From Branchiostoma lanceolatum (Eukaryota > Chordata > Leptocardii > Amphioxiformes > Branchiostomatidae), in contig NC_089723.1 in assembly GCF_035083965.1 (NCBI RefSeq), positions 21,568,193 to 21,632,192 of the forward strand: DNA of 64,000 nucleotides, read 5' to 3'. Under the pieces are notes generated by a model. That model was not told the origin of the DNA, made no database searches, and was given only the letters and a program-made list of their open reading frames with translations. The translations under genes and the position numbers were made by a program. Positions 22,337 through 33,600 of the stretch are shown piece after piece; the first letter of the stretch is position 1; each line of letters opens with the position of its first letter.

Positions 22337-23350
22337 AATATCGCCTAACGCCTGAACGGCTTGCGCTAGAGCCACCAAACTTGGTGACTTTTCTTAAAAC
22401 TTAATTGGCAAAAAATTCATAATATTTACGTAAGTTCATGATTTTGCGTATTGCCATGGCAATGGATTTCTCACAGGCTAATTCTACAAAATTCAATAAT
22501 TCAATGTAAAATGTAGTTTTCAGGTTACTTACTAGAGCCCACCTAGTTTCTAACATCAATCACATCTTATGTAACTTAATATAACTTTCATGGTTGAATA
22601 TTCATAACTTTTGCTAATCTTATGACGTCATTGGTTGAAATACAAGATTACGAACCATATCATTAGCTCAGGTATAACGGGGATATATTGTCCCTTGAAA
22701 TTCGGCACTAACTTGTATCTTTTGCACAAAAACATAGAAATTTGTGTCTTCAGTCTATTTTCATTGTGTTTAAGGGTTATTTGCAAAAAAATGAATTTTT
22801 GAAAATTCGATATTGCAGATTAAAAATGGCGGATTCCAACTGATAGGTTAAAATATATGACGTCATTTTTTTTACGTCATTTTGACATAGTTGCTGTTGC
22901 TATTAACAACAGAAGACATAACCATTCTAGACACCCTTTTGGTTAAAATTCCGTTACGTACCTTTGAGTTTAACGGGAAAATCCTTTTCACACGGTTCCG
23001 GTCAATAAAATAACATAAATAATGACACTCAAGCTGTTTTGATTACTTAGTTCTACATGTACATCATTCTCTGAAAATTTAATGGTCATGCGATGAGTAG
23101 TTTAGGAGTTAAAGGAGGCGGAATGGTGAGATAAATTCAAAATGCAACGGACCAGGAAGCATCAGCATAGCGAAAAGGAACGTGCAAAATACATACATTT
23201 TCAAATCTGTGACCATTATTAGTGTTTATGCAGCCGTAAAATTATCAAATCGAATTTCACTCACCGTTGCTGACCACCACTGATCAAGGGGGACCTCTCT
23301 TCGTCGTCCATAGTACAGGGCTATAGATAGAGAAACGTTCACAATCATGA

Positions 23351-23376
23351 TGACGTCATACCTCAGAAAGTGAAAG
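23351..23376. promoter_or_regulatory. CRE plus IRF-type site upstream of copy 1
   Basis: TGACGTCA at 23351-23358 and GAAAGTGAAAG at 23366-23376, about 40 bp upstream of the copy 1 ATG. The same pair with the same spacing stands upstream of copy 2. TGACGTCA is the CREB/ATF palindrome; GAAANNGAAA is the IRF core. Confidence 0.5.
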
Positions 23377-23751
23377 GGGAACTAACTTAATTCAGCCACA
23401 AGGAAGTTTGCGCCAGCGAAAATTCTCGTGCTGCAGAATCTTCTAGCTCCTTTGTAAGATGGTACCTATATCACAGTATGATTTCCATTGACAATATGCC
23501 TGTTTATTATAATGATAGGTGCAAAAACAATTTTGATGACTATGTTACAGACGTGGGCCAGGATGTATAAGGCTTCATGTTACGTTACTAACGCGGCCAA
23601 ATGTCCCTTTCTCTTGTTCTGCATTCTGCTAGTACACTATTCTACATGGCCTTATAGAAAAATAACAAAATGTTTGCCACCATCGACATAATATGGTCGT
23701 GGGCATGGTAAAATAGCGTGCAGTACAAACGTACTGAAAACGAAACAAAAT

Positions 23752-23760
23752 GCAGCTTAC
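23752..23760 (-). other. Shared donor site, possible upstream 5' exon of copy 1
   Basis: Minus strand CCAGAATG|GTAAGCT. The same context recurs near 29865-29875 upstream of copy 2, suggesting a 5' non-coding exon kept by both units. No acceptor pairing is proven. Confidence 0.3.
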
Positions 23761-24182
23761 CATTCTGGTTTGGGCTTGGCAGGACTTGAAATTGCAAGTG
23801 TGTGTAAGACACCGACAACTTCCACACTCTTCTGAAGAACAGGGCGCTTTTTCAGTGATCACGGAGGTATGTTCCAAGCAATGAGCTTTTAACCTGCGTC
23901 GTACCTTCGCTCGTACCGAACTAAAAGGGGAAGCATAAAGTGACTAATGGGAATTTTTTGTTGTTGCTATGGTCCGGGGAATCCCAGTTTCGTACGAGGT
24001 ATCATGTTTCAACGGCTGGGCGAAACTATATACATACGCTGTATACTCTGTCCCCTTCCTGGTGTATATAGACTCTTCCCACGCATATATTATAGAACTA
24101 GTTGAGACTTGATTAAAGACCTCATGGCATGAAGATGTCCTGATGACTGCTCCTTGATCCAAGACTAGAGATTCGCTTAGGG

Positions 24183-24692
24183 GTGAGAGACAGGCAAGAA
24201 ATGGCTCGTTACAATAGTGTAATTGGCTGCCATAAATTAAGTATAGAAACGGGGAGATTTCAAAAACTCCCTATAGACCAGAGGGTTTGTCCATTTTGTC
24301 CAGAGGTAGTTGAAGACGAATATCACTTTTTGATTGTATGTCCCAAATATTTTGATTTACGTAATTCACTATACTCAATGCTATCGTTGGGCTTACCAGG
24401 ATTTATCTCAATGGACTTAAATAGCAAATTTAAGTACATAATGACATGTGACAACCCATGCATGGTATACATTGGGAAATGTATCAAAGAATGTCTAGAC
24501 GTAAGAAACTCCTCCAATAATTGTAAAATCCCATTGTCATCCCATACTACTACACCATATTGTATAAGATAGACTAGTACACCATATTGTATAAGATAGA
24601 CGGATTAGCCTAGTAGAATGTTATCTATGTACCAGTGAATGCCATACTCTGTACCTTGTACAATTGTTGAGCAATAAAGTTATTATTATTAT
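24183..24692 (+). pseudogene. LINE 3' end: ORF2 C terminus, 3' UTR and (ATT)n tail
   Basis: A 129-codon frame (24183-24572) carries RVCPFCPEVVEDEYHFLIVC, the C-terminal zinc-binding motif CPxC...EDExHF...CP of non-LTR retrotransposons, after NSVIGCHKLSIETGRF. A 29-bp tandem pair (acaccatattgtataagata) at 24548-24602 and a GCAATAAAGTTATTATT tail follow, ending near 24690. The RT domain is missing, so this is a 5'-truncated copy. It sits between the two duplicated genes and is not part of the duplication. Confidence 0.75.
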
Positions 24693-24699
24693 ATCATAC

Positions 24700-25764
24700 G
24701 TTCGATTGCGAGAAATTACCAATTTTTGCCCGTGCTAACTCTGTGGACACCATAACTCGAGGAGCTCTAAGCAGATTAAGAAGGCAATTTCTAACAAAAT
24801 GATATAGGGGAAACACGCGCTTCTTTCGGCACACTTCCGGGTTCATTGAACGCCAATATTACGTCAGAACCATAAATCTGCACATAAGTATTTGTTTTCC
24901 TAAACTACTCTTTGAATTATGCATTTTTCTCCTAATCTAATCTAATATTCATAATTACCAATTTGTGACTAATACATATAATCAATACTTCACGATTAAT
25001 GTTTCATTATCAATAATATTTAATGACTGAAATTCATAATTGATAACGCCCGGAACAAGGAGGTTAACCGCCTTGTCTGCCCTCCTCCAGGGGTTGCGTC
25101 ACAGATTTCGGAGAGTGAGTGACAGAGCAGAAAAAAATAGCCCAGAACTGCAGTAGCCTTACTACTCCAAAGCGACAAATATGATGGTAGAACTAAGAGT
25201 GCTACGTTGGTACTTTCGTCACATGAAGTAAGATCGACACAGACACCTCCGCCTAGCTGGGCAATATATTTTCATTTCTACAGTTAGTCATTTGAAGTTG
25301 CAAACTTTTAAGGTACTTATTCGCTCTAATTATGTGACTGTATTGATACAGAATGCAAAGAGTGCTAAGTGCCATACAATAGTTGACACGCACGTTTTAC
25401 TGTTAAAGCAAATTAACCAAAGAGACAGGTGCTAGGTATACAGGTATGTCTCTCTCTCTCTCTTTCTCTCTGTACATACCTGCATATGTTGTTGATATAT
25501 TATACACATATATATCGTTGATTTTGATTTTCATCTGGTTGTTCAATATAGCCACTGTATAATACATGCTTTATACTCTTACCTGGATCATTAAAAACAG
25601 GCAAATAATATCTCCAGCACGCTGTACGGAAATACATTTATCATTTTACATTTACATGTACAGGGTTAGTTTGTTATTCATGTTCTAACAAATAGCATTG
25701 TGACAAATAGAACCAGCTTTACAGTTGAGCAATAAATGTACAACAATATGAAAACAATCATGCC
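24700..25764. other. Spacer between duplication units
   Basis: AT-rich, a short TC run at 25448-25470, no supported exon. Confidence 0.4.
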
Positions 25765-26660
25765 CAGAGAATGTTACAACATTGCTCATTGGCTGAATGA
25801 GTATTACATGTACTAGAACCTTTTGTTGCCATTGGATACAAAATAAGCATCAACAATATACAAGGAAATTCAAAGTTGTATCTATTGAATATTCTTCAGC
25901 AAGCCAAACCTTTTCTGCCTGTAACCATTAATGTTAGCAGAGCACATGAATTTGATCAATATTATCTATATAAAAAATGTTTACACATATCTGATAACTA
26001 TACTTAAGATCAGCATTTAAAACAATAGAACTTCCTTTGTGAAACGTAAAGGTATAACTAATGATACAAGTACAGTTATAATTACAGAGGCATGCCATCG
26101 AATCTACGTGTATGACTACATGATCAATGCACCTGGACTCTTGTTAATGAAATAGACTGTAAATGAATTATTTGTACTTGTGTTATTACAAGACATGTTG
26201 ATATGCACAATGCATGGTCTCAAGAAATTGGATACCGTGTGGTGGCCTCAGTGCACACAGGAAATACTACTGACTGCATGCAAATCAAAATTATCAAACG
26301 TGCGCTTATGCTGATCGGCCAAGAACTTAATATACAAAGCTGTAGAAATGGTTATGAAGCTGATCAGTGGAGATATCAAGGAAAATATCTAACCTATGCC
26401 TGAAAGTTTGATGTTGAAGCATGATGATCGTGTAAACAAATCCCAAAAGGTGTGAAGGGGATTTGAGAACCGCTATGAGCTCACGGAAAGTCACAGTGAC
26501 GCAAAAAAAGTTAACCATTCCTAGCACTGACCAATATGACACTCCAATACGAAACCACTGCTCAAGATTTCCATGTCATTTTTCTTAGTTTCAAAAAGGC
26601 GCTACTTTGCTTTAGTGGGGGTGAATGTGGCGGAGTAGCCTGCAAGACGAACGTGTCATA

Positions 26661-29229
26661 TTACAGCTGACACGTTTTGCCGTAAAAGCGAACGAACCAA
26701 GGAGAAGAGACAGTGACGAGGATTACAGTTCCAGCTAGAAAGGAATATAAAATTATCTTCCAATTTGGGTGCCCATGACCAGCCATTACACACTTTGGAA
26801 CCATCTTAGATGGAAAAATGACTCCAATTGTTATGATGACCATGAGGAAGAGCGTCAAGCAGATGAAATAAGTCACGGCAAATCGTTCATCCTCGATGAT
26901 CTTTTCTGGCGCATCGTCAAACCTGTTCAGGTTGCCAAGAAGATGCCACAAAATCAGGCTCATCGTGGCTAAAGCCGTCCAGAAAAGCTCTTTTTCTGTG
27001 TTGACAATGCTGTCCACTCTTTCCTTCATAATGTCAATGATTACCTCCCACTTTTCCCCTTCTGAAGTATCGCCCCTATGTCCGCTGTTACGGAATATAC
27101 CAACTTGTGCCCGCCTAGCTTCACATACAAAGATTTTGTGTGCTTCTTGCAATGTCTTGAGTCCTGCTGCAACGTACAAAAATGGAGTCAACCCCGTAGC
27201 TGCGAGATACATAAGCTGACTTACGTGATGGCCCCATTCCATGAGAGTTGTCAATTGCGAGGAGAAATATATATTTGAAAAGGAAAACCCAACAGTCGCC
27301 CCCACAAACATCGTAAGCTTGATAAAAAATTCAAGTTCCTCTCCAATTCCTGAATGACGAGACCAACTTTTGTCATCGATGCTATCCGAGATTTTATTCA
27401 AAAAGTAGTCTGGCTGATCGTCCCTACGTGTTATATCATTAGAAAGATCCTTAGTCCTGGAGGCCAGTGAGACTAGTGCATTGGTGATGTCGATAACATA
27501 GCAACAGCACAGGAAAAATGGAATGTGAATTATAGCATAGAATGACAGTGAAAAAAGAGCGCAGACGACAGGCGGTACGTCGTAGCGATGATGGGAGAAG
27601 TACCTTATCGTCCATCGCAAGGAAAAAAGCTGCTCACACGAGACGCATTTCAGGCTAAAGTTGAGCAAGCTAGTGCTGGCCCATAGAATTATATATGTGG
27701 CAAGCAAACATCGCTTGTCATAAGCTACGGTCTGTTTGATTTTATTCTTCAACAGGTCGTGCAATTTGACCTGGTAGCGCCATCGAACGATGAGTATGCT
27801 TGGCATAAGCTTGAAGACACAGTCGATGAGAGAATAAGCCAGAACTTTCTGTACCTTGTGCGGCTGGTGACAATGAGACCACCACCATGTATCATCAGCT
27901 GTGTCATTAACAGTTGATTCATTGATGTTTACACCGTACACTTCTGGCAATGAAACATTGATAGGTACTAGTACTGCAGGAACAGATGCAGTCCCGTTAT
28001 GACCGATGTTGCTTGATGTGATCCACAAGCAGTGAAGTTGCAGGATTGTGTAGAAAAATGACCACAGAAAGCCAAGGTGTGGCCAGAATGCACTCCATAG
28101 TTTCACACTGACTAGTTTTAACCAGCTGGCAGCTAACCGAAACCGCGTGCCGATGCTGCTGCAGCCGGATTGAAAGCCTGCTCTGAAATCGCGTGAATCG
28201 TGTGGTGGTCCTGGGTTTCCGTGACGGTTGTCTCGAAGGTGGTGGTCGGTCGACCTGTATGACCTAAAGCACAATAAACCAATCAACAATCATGATTTAT
28301 AACATCAAGAATAAATTCTACGTAAAAGAGGGTGGCTCAGACAAGATGCGTTACACACATGGAACTGGGGTGAACAAACTCACGAACGATTCTACACAGA
28401 CCTATGGTCCGAATGATTGAGCCGGTTTTTTTCTTCTATAGCCGAACTTTAAAGTTTTATTGGCGTGGGCCCTTCCCACTTGGAATTTGAGTAGATAATG
28501 ATGATAATCGCAATTTCTCCTTGTGTCGCTGTAAGCATGTATACCGATTTTAATGATTTTCTTTCGTCTTTCACCAAAAATGTATATATAAAAGCCAAAT
28601 GACCTAGAGCTTCAAGTTGCTAAAAGGGTCCATTCTTGCGCTGGTGGTCAAACATTGGAATAATTCATTTTCTTGCATGAGGTAACTTTGGATTAGTCAA
28701 TTTTTGTAGAGAGGACAATTTTGTAATCATTCCTTAAGGTGGTGGTACAATGCTTGAGGTGTGTTTTCTCTCTCAAAAAAGACTGTCGACATGGTCAGTT
28801 ATACTTCGGTCACAATTGGGAAAAGGGGCTGTTTTTGGCACTTCAAATTGCATGAGCGTGACCCCTACGTGGCCCCATGGGACACCCTACGGTTACCGGG
28901 CTATTTTTTGGCATGGCCGGGCCCAAGATGATTTTAATTCTCACTTAAAATCAACCCGGGACCCGGTAACAAATAGGTGCCGTGGGCTAATCGTGAAAAC
29001 ACCGAGAGGTACCCTAAGTTAAAGCTTCCGGTGCCCGGCAGTCCCCCGCGTCAAAGTTGTGGCTTCCGGCGATGGTATTTCTGTGCAGTCAATGTTGCGT
29101 CGTAATAAACCCACGGCCTCCTGTGGGGGTATATATATACTGACATACAAGCACTGAAACAGTATAAGCCAAAAAATGTCCCACCCGTAAGCCCGATAAA
29201 GACGGTACTTACTGCTGCTTACTTCCCAT
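26661..29229 (-). CDS. Multi-pass membrane protein, tandem copy 2
   Basis: Exon 2 (28263-26661) is fully open and begins in phase 2 behind tgctttag. The matching exon 1 ends at 29213 before GTAAGT. Its frame reads ADEGAYSLLDMGSKQ, aligned with MDDEERSPLISGGQ of copy 1, but the codon at the copy 1 start is GCG, not ATG. The next in-frame ATG is at 29229, which would give about 539 residues. Eight to nine membrane segments are likely. Conserved parts with copy 1: KLVSVKLWSAFWP (TM1), WSHCHQPHKVQK, KCVSCEQLFSLRW, SWSRHSGIG, CEARRAQ and the C-terminal hydrophobic hairpin ending TCQL. Family unrecognised; resemblance to gustatory-receptor-like proteins was considered but the usual C-terminal signature is not clear. 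Confidence 0.65.
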
Positions 29230-29298
29230 ATCCAGGAGGGAATATGCTCCTTCGTCCGCAGTACTGGCCTGTAAAGATATGTTCCGTGACAATCATGA

Positions 29299-29324
29299 TG
29301 ACGTCATGACTGAGAAAGTGAAAG
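29299..29324. promoter_or_regulatory. CRE plus IRF-type site upstream of copy 2
   Basis: TGACGTCA at 29299-29306 and GAAAGTGAAAG at 29314-29324, with the same spacing as in copy 1. Upstream homology (gggaagtttg..ccagcga) continues for tens of bases. Confidence 0.5.
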
Positions 29325-30625
29325 CGGAACTGTCCTTGGCTAAATGGGAAGTTTGACCCAGCGATGTGTTATGTTACGCAACGTCTTTGCATCTCAAGTT
29401 GTTAGCTTGTATCTATTCATCTATTGATATAACTATGATTTCCATTATTACTGGTCTAGCCTAGCAAACTGCTCTTTTTTATATTCTTACTTGAACGTTC
29501 ACAGTCATATACTAGTCGTGACTAGCTCTGGCTTGCCAGTGCTATATTATGTAAACGAACATTACCGGGTGTCCGCTACCTTATTTACCAGTAACCATGG
29601 TTGCAACTGTCTGGTTCAGGGCATTGACCTTATTTGTTTGGAACGGAAGAAGAAGAGGAAGTACAAGAAACGGATCTAAACAATAGGTTTACTTCTGTGA
29701 AGGTAAACAAAACTAGGTGTGCATAATTTCAATGACGATAATACAACCTCGATCAAACTGTAGACGTTATAATACTAACACGTCAAAATCTTATGGCAAT
29801 GGAAGAAAACGTTCCAGTAAGACATATCAATGCCAGTTGATATGAGTTGAAAATGGAAAAGGGAAGCTTACCGGCATTCTGGTTTTGATTGCCAAGAAAA
29901 ACGCTGAGCACGGTCTGACGTCTGAGCATGCAACCGTTGAACAGGTACGCAGGGAAGGTCGCAAAATTTAGTCTGTTACGTCCACACGGAGACACAACAA
30001 GTAACATATGGTCTCTAGTTGTCCGTTCTCGTGACAGAAACGCACATAGCGTATAAAATGAATTGAAATGAAAGGAGAACCAGAAAAGATCAACTTTGTC
30101 TGTGTTTCCTTTTTTTTCAAATACGATACTGGTTCGGGGAATCCCGGTTTCGTACCAGATAAACATTCGGTGACCTATGTAAATACATGTAGGTCATGGA
30201 TGAAACCATTATGAGCACACATATCATATATATCATGACAGAAAATGCACTGGTTCAATGGCAAAGAAATTTGTGAAAAAATTATCGCTCCTGTCATGAT
30301 CATGAAATGTGTTTAAACAAGGAGGTTTTAATAAATAAATTTGACCAAAAAAACTCAATTCATAACGCCAATTAACGTATCTTTTGACGTGTCAATTACT
30401 GTTGTTGTTCTCACGTAAAGTCTATCATTTGACTTTGATGCGCTCTCGAGATGCTAGGATCCTGAGTTGAAGTCCGTAATAGGATCCTCCGGGAATTTGA
30501 AAAGTTGAAATTGGCACTTGGATTACATCACCCCCATGTTGGGAATGGACTCTCCCTTACCCAGAATGCGATTCCAAGATAGCTGCGCCCGTAACAATTT
30601 TTCTCGCCAGAGCTGATTCAGAATC

Positions 30626-30673
30626 ATGGACGATTTTTTGACAGTTTTAAGGACAAGATGGGTCTTGGATTGA
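30626..30673 (+). CDS. Upstream ORF overlapping the PIGO start
   Basis: An ATG with A at -3 and G at +4 opens a 15-codon frame ([15 protein letters not shown]) that ends at 30673, past the PIGO ATG at 30658, in another frame. If it is inside the transcript it would reduce PIGO translation. The transcription start is unknown. Confidence 0.4.
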   Translation: MDDFLTVLRTRWVLD

Positions 30674-33600
30674 AAACATTCGGACTGTTACTATGGACGG
30701 TCGCCCTTTCCGTTGTAGGGATCACCCTGTTTACCAAGGGTTTTCTCCTAAACCGCCTGGAAGTCCCCATCAAGAGCTCGTGCGAGGAATCACCCATCGA
30801 AGGGGGAGGGGCGGGGGAAGAAGGAGGAGAAACACAAAAGAAAGGCTGCTGGACGAACCGTCAGTTCAAAAAAGCCATCATCCTAATCGTGGACGCTCTA
30901 AGGTACGACTTCGCGACGTTTAACGCTTCCCTGACGCCGGAGGACGCCCTGCCGTTTCAGAACAAGTTACCTGTCCTTTACGAGCTCCTGACGTCTCGTC
31001 CCGAGAACAGCGCGCTATTCAAGTTCCTGGCCGACCCGCCGACCACCACCATGCAGCGGCTGAAGGGCCTGACCACCGGCAGTCTCCCCACCTTCATAGA
31101 CGTCAGCAGCAACTTCGCCAGCTCCGAGGTTTGTTTGTTTGTTTGTTTGTTTATTCATGAGAAGCTCAAATCGGCATGCATGTCGCTTTTCATTACTAGT
31201 ATGAGGTCATGAGGAACTAGTCAGGTAGTTTCCAGAAGTATTCACTGTATTGTAGAGTGGAACCAAGTACAAATTATAGGAGCATCCTCATTAGATGGCT
31301 TTAAACAATGCCTAATAGCTAGACAGGTTGTTCAGTGTTTATATCCAGTTTTTTGCAGCAAATGCCTGCAAAGCTAGTGTGTTACACTGTAGGGTGGCTA
31401 TATACTGGCTATACAGATACAGATGCTGGTGTGTTACACTGAACGGCAAATTATTATACTGGCTACATGTATCTAGATACAGATACAGATCTCATCTCGC
31501 TGTTCTCTTTTCATGTTCATCAGGTTACGGAGGACAACGTCATTCAGCAGCTGGCGCAACACGACAGGAAAGTGGTGTTCATGGGGGACGATACCTGGAC
31601 CGGCCTGTACCCCAAACAGTTTCACAAGGTATTTCATAATGTAAAAATCAACGTAGCCAGAAGTATTTTGTAGATTTTGGGACAAGTGAGCTAGGGTTGA
31701 ATATTGAAGATCCAACCCTCTGAAAATCGCATTTCATTTTTGAGAGAATTTCGAAGCAACAAATGGAGACTGATGTTGATAACAATGCTGTCAAGAGAGG
31801 ATGCATTGATCATTCTTTACGCCTTACGGGTACCTCCGAGTGTGTGTGGGTGTGGGTGGGGGGTTCTTCTAGATTAGAAAATCAAATTACTGATTAACAT
31901 ATAAATCAATCTTTTGTCTGCCACCTGTTTCTTGCCTAACAATGCGCCACTGTGACAATCATCTACAGTAGATCCCTGTGTTTGTTAGCACCCAAGAGGG
32001 CTAGGGGAACTATGGGACTGTGCCCACTGCACCTGTCCTGACATTGTATCCCCGTACCCTGGGGATGCTCTGATGAGCATAGAATTCTGATTGACCAGGG
32101 ATGCTGCTAGGTCACATTTGGCACAATCTTCCACTGTGACCTGTCTGACAGTAATTTTGCCCCTTAGGAAGCCTTAGCATGACTCAATTTTAGCATAAAA
32201 TTCTCTAAAACTCCACACCACCACCACCCCCACTTGGTTGTGCTGCTATAAACCCTTATGCTCACCCGTGCAATTTTGTCCCAGAAAAATTCCTGATGTT
32301 TGTTGAAAAAATGAGCTTGTTAGTGATTTTGTCCATCTTGCACAGGTGTATGCCTTCCCCTCCTTTAATGTGAAGGACCTTCACACTGTGGACAACGGAG
32401 TCCTGGAACACCTGGTACCTGAGATGGAGAAGGAGGAGGGGGAGTGGGACGTCCTGATTGGTCACTTCCTGGGGGTGGACCATGTGGGTCACAGGTTTGG
32501 GCCGTACCATCCAACCATGGGGGAGAAACTCACACAGATGGATGGTGTCATCAGGTAAGGAAAAATATTACTTGACTTCATTTGGATTGCAACAACACAA
32601 TACCTGTGGAACACAGCAAAATAACTGATACAGAGATGTTGTGTCAAGGAAATTAATTGAAATATATGAATATTACTTTGTTTTATGAAGTAAGTTTCAC
32701 TCTACAATGCTTGTCTAGAAAATAAGAAATGAAATTGAAAATAGTTAACCTCCTTGGTTGTGTTTTATTTTATCCCTTTTCAAAATCTATTCATTCTTGC
32801 ATGCATTCACATCAGCAGAAATGCAAAAAAAACATGACAAGCTATTTCTGCATCAGAGAGAGTAGTGTAGTGTTTGTGTAGGTACTAGTAAAACTTGGAT
32901 GGGTTTTTATGATATTTCCTCACTATCAGATTGCTGATTATAAAAGGGAACTTGTTTGTAGGGATTCGATTCCGCATTAGAGAGAAAATCGAGTGTATGC
33001 GGTGGTTTTTAGTTCTTTGTCGAAACAAGGGGGTAGGCAAGCGGCAGACATACATGTAACAAGCGACTGTTTTCAAGAGGTCGCCATAAAAACTGCAAAC
33101 ATAAAACCTTTTTAGTTTTCCAGTAACTTACGAAAACATCACTGCTTGCTTCCCTCGCTCAGGTCCGTAGTGTCCAAACTGACAGATGACACCATGCTGT
33201 TTGTGATGGGTGACCACGGCATGACCAGGACGGGAGACCACGGCGGAGACAGCTCAGACGAGGTGGGGGCGGCTCTCTTCATCTACAGTCCCGCCAAACT
33301 CCTCCAGGGGGCACTGCAGCAGCAGGTATGCCTTTTGTGTTTTTATCCCTATGGTCTTACCTTGTATGTTACATGTATGTCAGAACAACATATTCTACAT
33401 TGTACATGTAGCAGTTTTCTTATCTTACTCAAAATGTACATATGTCATCACCAAAGATTAAAGGTATAATGGTATAAATATAATATAGTCAAGTTCCCTA
33501 ATTCCATTACTTGTGAAAGTGAGTAAAAACTTTTCAAACATGTGTAGGTATGTACAGTAGGCAGACAACGCATTCCTTCCATTGACGATTTGCCATACGC

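Larger units (their letters stand above)
20507..23311 (-). pseudogene. Multi-pass membrane protein, tandem copy 1 (in-frame TGA)
   Basis: Exon 1 (23311-23265) encodes MDDEERSPLISGGQQ and ends in phase 2 at GTGAGT. Exon 2 (22178-20507) starts in matching phase. Exon 2 opens with 8-residue repeats (type DQQVIEVP), then reads GVLKTIAKGAKLV and hits TGA at 21940-21938. Beyond it the frame is open for more than 470 codons and stays homologous to copy 2 (AFWPFVGLWW vs AFWPHLGFLW). About eight or nine membrane segments are visible, with conserved WSHCHQPHKVQKALAYSL, KCASCEQLF, SWSRHFGIG and CQARRAQ. The N terminus has an acidic dileucine sorting motif (ERSPLI). I do not recognise the family. Either this is a pseudogene or translation starts internally (M at 21889), which would lose the first membrane segment. 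A base-call error at the TGA is also possible. Confidence 0.65.
19970..24010 (-). repeat. Segmental tandem duplication, unit A
   Basis: Matches 25765-30165 at several anchor points in the same order: atgttacaacattgctc (about 19973 / 25771), the gene body, the CRE/IRF block (23351 / 29299), a ccagaatg..gtaagct stretch (about 23755 / 29865) and ggggaatcccagtttcgtac (about 23975 / 30135). The offset grows from about 5.8 to 6.15 kb. Confidence 0.75.
25765..30165 (-). repeat. Segmental tandem duplication, unit B
   Basis: Partner of 19970-24010, with the same gene order and orientation and moderate divergence at the DNA level, so the duplication is not recent. Confidence 0.75.

Noticed and set aside
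20507-28289. Gustatory-receptor-like identity for the duplicated genes
   Set aside because: Similar span number, but the C-terminal TY-x5-QF signature is not present where expected; left unnamed.
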